Of a stretch of DNA of 6,143 nucleotides, positions 3,945 through 6,143 are shown piece after piece (the stretch's first letter is position 1; every line of letters starts with the position of its first letter). Made by a program: the position numbers and the translations under genes. The DNA is taken from the NCBI GenBank assembly GCA_030610915.1, contig JAUWQS010000110.1:1-6143 (forward strand), in the 5' to 3' direction. The DNA comes from Pseudomonadota bacterium (lineage in GTDB: Bacteria > Desulfobacterota > Syntrophia > Syntrophales > JADFWA01). Below the pieces are notes generated by a model. That model ran no database searches. It was given only the letters and a program-made list of their open reading frames with translations, and was not told where the DNA came from.

Positions 3945-5195
3945 CTATATTAATACAGGGATCGTAAACTCGACAGAAGCACCACCAAGGTGTGATGAAT
4001 ATACTCCAATTTCTCCTCCATGCGTTTCAACAAGCTCTTTAACCGTTGCCAGTCCAAGGCCGGTACTTTGAGGGTCTGTAGAATTGAAAGGCTCAAAAAT
4101 GGGAAAGTAGGGCGGAAATCCTGGGCCACTATCCTCAATTCTAATAATAACCTGTTCATCTTTGGGTTTTCCTTGGAGTTCGGTTGATATTTTAATTTTT
4201 CCTTTTGATGTAGATGTATTCTCTATAGCGGTCATTGCATTCTTTATTAGCTCTTTTACGGACTCATCGAATCGTCCATCGATCAAAATATCTGGAATTT
4301 TGTCGTCAAGGTAAAGCTCAATTTTGATCCCATCAGGCGGTTTTGCATACCATGCTTCATCTTCTATTATCTTATTGATTGAAAAATGTTTTTTTACCAA
4401 TACGATTGGCTTGCCAAAGTTTTTGAATTCGCCAATCATTTTTTTAAGGTTGCTTGTTGTTTCGACTAATCTATTACGTATCAACAATATATTATCTTTA
4501 TTACATACTTGATTGTCCAACTCTTCCTCTAAGTCTAATTTGATACCATCATAGTTAGCAGTCTGGTTGTTTATCCTATGTGCCGCTTTAGCAGATATAG
4601 CTTTCAACTGAGTTTCAATCTTGTTGTGTAGTCTTGCATTTTCTATGGCAAGTGCGACAACATTCGCGATAATCTCGAAGGTACGTTCATCTTCTTCAGA
4701 AAAGTATTCTCCGAAGGGGATATCCTTATTCTCAACCTTTATTACACCAAAAATCTGATCCTTAATTTTCAGTGGTAATGCAATCAAATTCCTAAATTCA
4801 TTTTTTCCGCTTTGCCATTGCTCTTTATCATGTTTTCCTCTCCAAATAGTCTTGCCTGTTTCTTCATTGAAAACGTTTTGCAATTCGTCTTTTGTTTTTA
4901 TATTGAATTTTCTTCCGGTTTCGAAAATGAATCCAGTGAAACCTTCTCCAATCTTATATTCCGCCTTATGAACCAGCCTCTTGGCAAATCCCGAACCTGC
5001 CATCATCCTTATACGTCCAGGATGTTTCTCCTTATCGTCTAAAAATATAGAACATACTTCTGCATTCAATAGACGCATTGCGAGGCCCACCACCTTATCA
5101 AGCAGATCAGGAAGATCAAATTGCCCAACTATGTTACCAGTTATCTCGGACAAGACTTCATTTATATCGCTGTACGCGGTTCTTTGTTTTTCCAT
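3945..5195 (-). CDS. Soluble GAF-domain sensor histidine kinase
   Basis: 416 residues from ATG 5195. Residues about 25-185 form a GAF domain (DLLDKVVGLAMRLLNAEVCS, then ...GEGFTGFIFETG, LIALPLKI and FGVIKVENK), expected to bind a small ligand or cofactor. A helical dimerisation segment follows with an unusual H-box, ISAKAAHRINNQ (His206, likely phosphorylated; no HEhRnP). The HATPase has the N-box KELIKNAMTAI (Asn319), G1 IEDSGPGF (353-360), F-box IFEPF (366-370) and G2 GLGLA (379-383). There is no membrane segment, so it senses in the cytoplasm. ATG 5195 is chosen for its AGAGG seven bases upstream; a TTG at 5240 would add 15 residues but has no better site. It donates phosphate, presumably, to the receiver protein encoded 9 bp downstream. 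The gene looks AT-rich compared with mutS. Confidence 0.92.
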   Translation of the reverse strand: MEKQRTAYSDINEVLSEITGNIVGQFDLPDLLDKVVGLAMRLLNAEVCSIFLDDKEKHPGRIRMMAGSGFAKRLVHKAEYKIGEGFTGFIFETGRKFNIKTKDELQNVFNEETGKTIWRGKHDKEQWQSGKNEFRNLIALPLKIKDQIFGVIKVENKDIPFGEYFSEEDERTFEIIANVVALAIENARLHNKIETQLKAISAKAAHRINNQTANYDGIKLDLEEELDNQVCNKDNILLIRNRLVETTSNLKKMIGEFKNFGKPIVLVKKHFSINKIIEDEAWYAKPPDGIKIELYLDDKIPDILIDGRFDESVKELIKNAMTAIENTSTSKGKIKISTELQGKPKDEQVIIRIEDSGPGFPPYFPIFEPFNSTDPQSTGLGLATVKELVETHGGEIGVYSSHLGGASVEFTIPVLI

Positions 5196-5202
5196 GGTAA
5201 TG

Positions 5203-5207
5203 CCTCT
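5203..5207 (-). promoter_or_regulatory. Ribosome binding site fixing the kinase start
   Basis: AGAGG on the - strand, seven bases before ATG 5195. It favours this start over the upstream TTG at 5240. A TAGAAT at 5249-5244 could be a -10 box but has no convincing -35. Confidence 0.55.
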
Positions 5208-5329
5208 TGATTTATTTTGTAAGTGTTTACCACACAACAAGTTATTCTATAGCCCTGCATATCTCTTCACATAGAGTGATATACAGAAAGGTGATTCCAT
5301 AGTTCCTGTTCAATTCCACAACTGAGCTA

Positions 5330-5350
5330 CCCTCGACTATAAATCGAGGG
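5330..5350. other. Hairpin between mutS and the kinase gene
   Basis: ccctcga (5330-5336) and tcgaggg (5344-5350) form a perfect 7-bp stem with a 7-base loop, beginning 15 bases after the mutS stop. No T-run follows on the mutS strand, so it is at best a weak terminator; it may simply separate the two transcripts or cap the mutS mRNA. Confidence 0.5.
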
Positions 5351-5365
5351 GTTCAAACAGAATCA

Positions 5366-6143
5366 TTACTTCTTGTTTTTTATCCTTTCCTGCCATTCGC
5401 TGATCCTGCGTAGCGCATCCAGAGGCGTTATATTGATAATATCGAGTCCCTGCATTTCATTTAAAACAATATCCTCTTCATCCATAAAGAGGCTCAGCTG
5501 GCCTTTCTTTTCTCTGCCCCTGTTTTCCTCCCCATCGGCTATTTTGGGCATTCCGATCTCATCCAGCTCACCCCTCTCCAGATTTTCCAGGATCTCCCTC
5601 GCCCTTATGATGACTTCTTCCGCGACACCGGCAAGGCGGGCAACCTGAATGCCGTAACTCCGGTTTGTGCCTCCCTCTACAATCTTCCTGAGGAATATTA
5701 TTTTTTCTCCCCACTCTTTTACCGCGACGTTAAAATTCTTTATCCCCTCCTTGGTCAGTGCCATATCCGTCAACTGATGATAGTGGGTGGCAAAGAGTGT
5801 GCGGGCGCCGATACGATCGGAGTCATGGATATATTCCGCCACGGCCCAGGCTATGCTGAGCCCGTCAAAGGTGCTTGTCCCCCTTCCCACCTCATCGAGA
5901 AAGATCAGGCTTCTCTTTGTGGCATTCTTCAGGATGTTTGCCACCTCTGTCATCTCTACCATAAAGGTGCTCTGTCCCCTTGCAAGGTTGTCCGTTGCGC
6001 CTACGCGTGTGAATATCCTGTCCACAACCCCTACCCTCGCCTCCGATGCCGGCACGAAACTGCCCATCTGGGCCATCAGCGTTATGAGCGCCACCTGTCT
6101 GATATAGGTGGATTTACCGGCCATATTGGGACCGGTAATGATG
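5366..6143 (-). CDS. mutS: DNA mismatch repair ATPase MutS (C-terminal part)
   Basis: The frame is open at the right edge and reads [20 protein letters not shown], the Walker A of MutS. Counting from the in-window Met at 6124: [20 protein letters not shown] (38-57) is the conserved signature region, [17 protein letters not shown] (72-88) the Walker B and D-loop, and ATHYHQL (112-118) the H-loop. [13 protein letters not shown] (154-166) and a helix-turn-helix tail (to [10 protein letters not shown]) complete the dimerisation end. QLSLF (209-213) is a canonical sliding-clamp (DnaN) binding motif in the flexible linker. MutS dimers bind mismatches and use ATP to recruit MutL. The visible 258 residues are intact; the mismatch-binding N-terminus lies outside the window. 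It converges with the ABC gene across the accessory region. Confidence 0.97.
   Translation of the reverse strand, partial: IITGPNMAGKSTYIRQVALITLMAQMGSFVPASEARVGVVDRIFTRVGATDNLARGQSTFMVEMTEVANILKNATKRSLIFLDEVGRGTSTFDGLSIAWAVAEYIHDSDRIGARTLFATHYHQLTDMALTKEGIKNFNVAVKEWGEKIIFLRKIVEGGTNRSYGIQVARLAGVAEEVIIRAREILENLERGELDEIGMPKIADGEENRGREKKGQLSLFMDEEDIVLNEMQGLDIINITPLDALRRISEWQERIKNKK

Noticed and set aside
5196..5240. Longer kinase start at TTG 5240
   Set aside because: It adds 15 residues outside the GAF domain without a ribosome binding site; ATG 5195 has AGAGG at good spacing.
5330..5350. Rho-independent terminator of mutS
   Set aside because: The stem is good but is followed by tagctcag, not a T-run, on the mutS strand; kept only as a hairpin.
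5308..5360. tRNA-like pieces: GGGTAGCTCAGTTG on the - strand, and a 7-base loop on a ctcga/tcgag stem followed by ggttcaaa on the + strand
   Set aside because: Neither strand gives a full cloverleaf. The D-stem has a mismatch, no acceptor pairing or 3' half is found, and the pieces overlap on opposite strands.

Overview
This is a bacterial chromosomal window in which two ordinary genes point towards each other. The 3' half of an ABC exporter gene runs off the left edge (+ strand, ends 917). The 3' end of mutS runs off the right edge (- strand, stop at 5366). The roughly 4.4 kb between their stop codons is an accessory region made of a two-component gene pair, two decayed toxin-antitoxin (TA) modules and several layers of small mobile elements. 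The mix of IS200-like REP-associated tyrosine transposase (RAYT) remnants, GTCATTCTGAG-type palindromic MITEs and Phd/PIN and HigBA modules reminds me of Desulfobacterota (the former Deltaproteobacteria) or similar environmental lineages. That is an inference; no marker in the window fixes the taxon.

Left part (918-2010): a paired-palindrome element (1061-1167); a dead TA locus on the - strand, consisting of the C-terminal third or so of a PIN-domain toxin (1588-1734) followed directly by a Phd/YefM-type antitoxin gene (1587 down to 1232) split by a 119-bp MITE (1320-1438); a second inverted-repeat element (1847-1928); and half of another MITE of the same end type (to 2010).

Middle (2013-2703): a higBA-like module on the - strand. 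The antitoxin (2013-2303) is intact. The toxin gene upstream is broken by a perfect 10-bp tandem duplication and by a separate in-frame TAA. Removing one 10-bp copy restores a single frame of 118 codons.

Transposon nest (2747-3328): two different RAYT N-termini on the - strand. The first (2813-3025) has lost everything between codon 71 and the element's terminal 19-bp inverted repeat. The second (3105-3209) is cut off after 35 codons where the first element begins. Each is preceded by short direct repeats containing GGGGGAC (- strand).

Signalling pair (3291-5195, - strand): a soluble GAF-domain histidine kinase followed 9 bp later by a receiver domain fused to the first half of a TIR-like / nucleoside-deoxyribosyltransferase-like domain. 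The end of that second gene is overwritten by the transposon-end repeats, so the effector domain is incomplete. This pair looks more AT-rich than mutS and the ABC gene, which fits later acquisition. If an undescribed system is present here, the kinase plus receiver-TIR-like pair is the best candidate, although this copy is probably non-functional at its output end.
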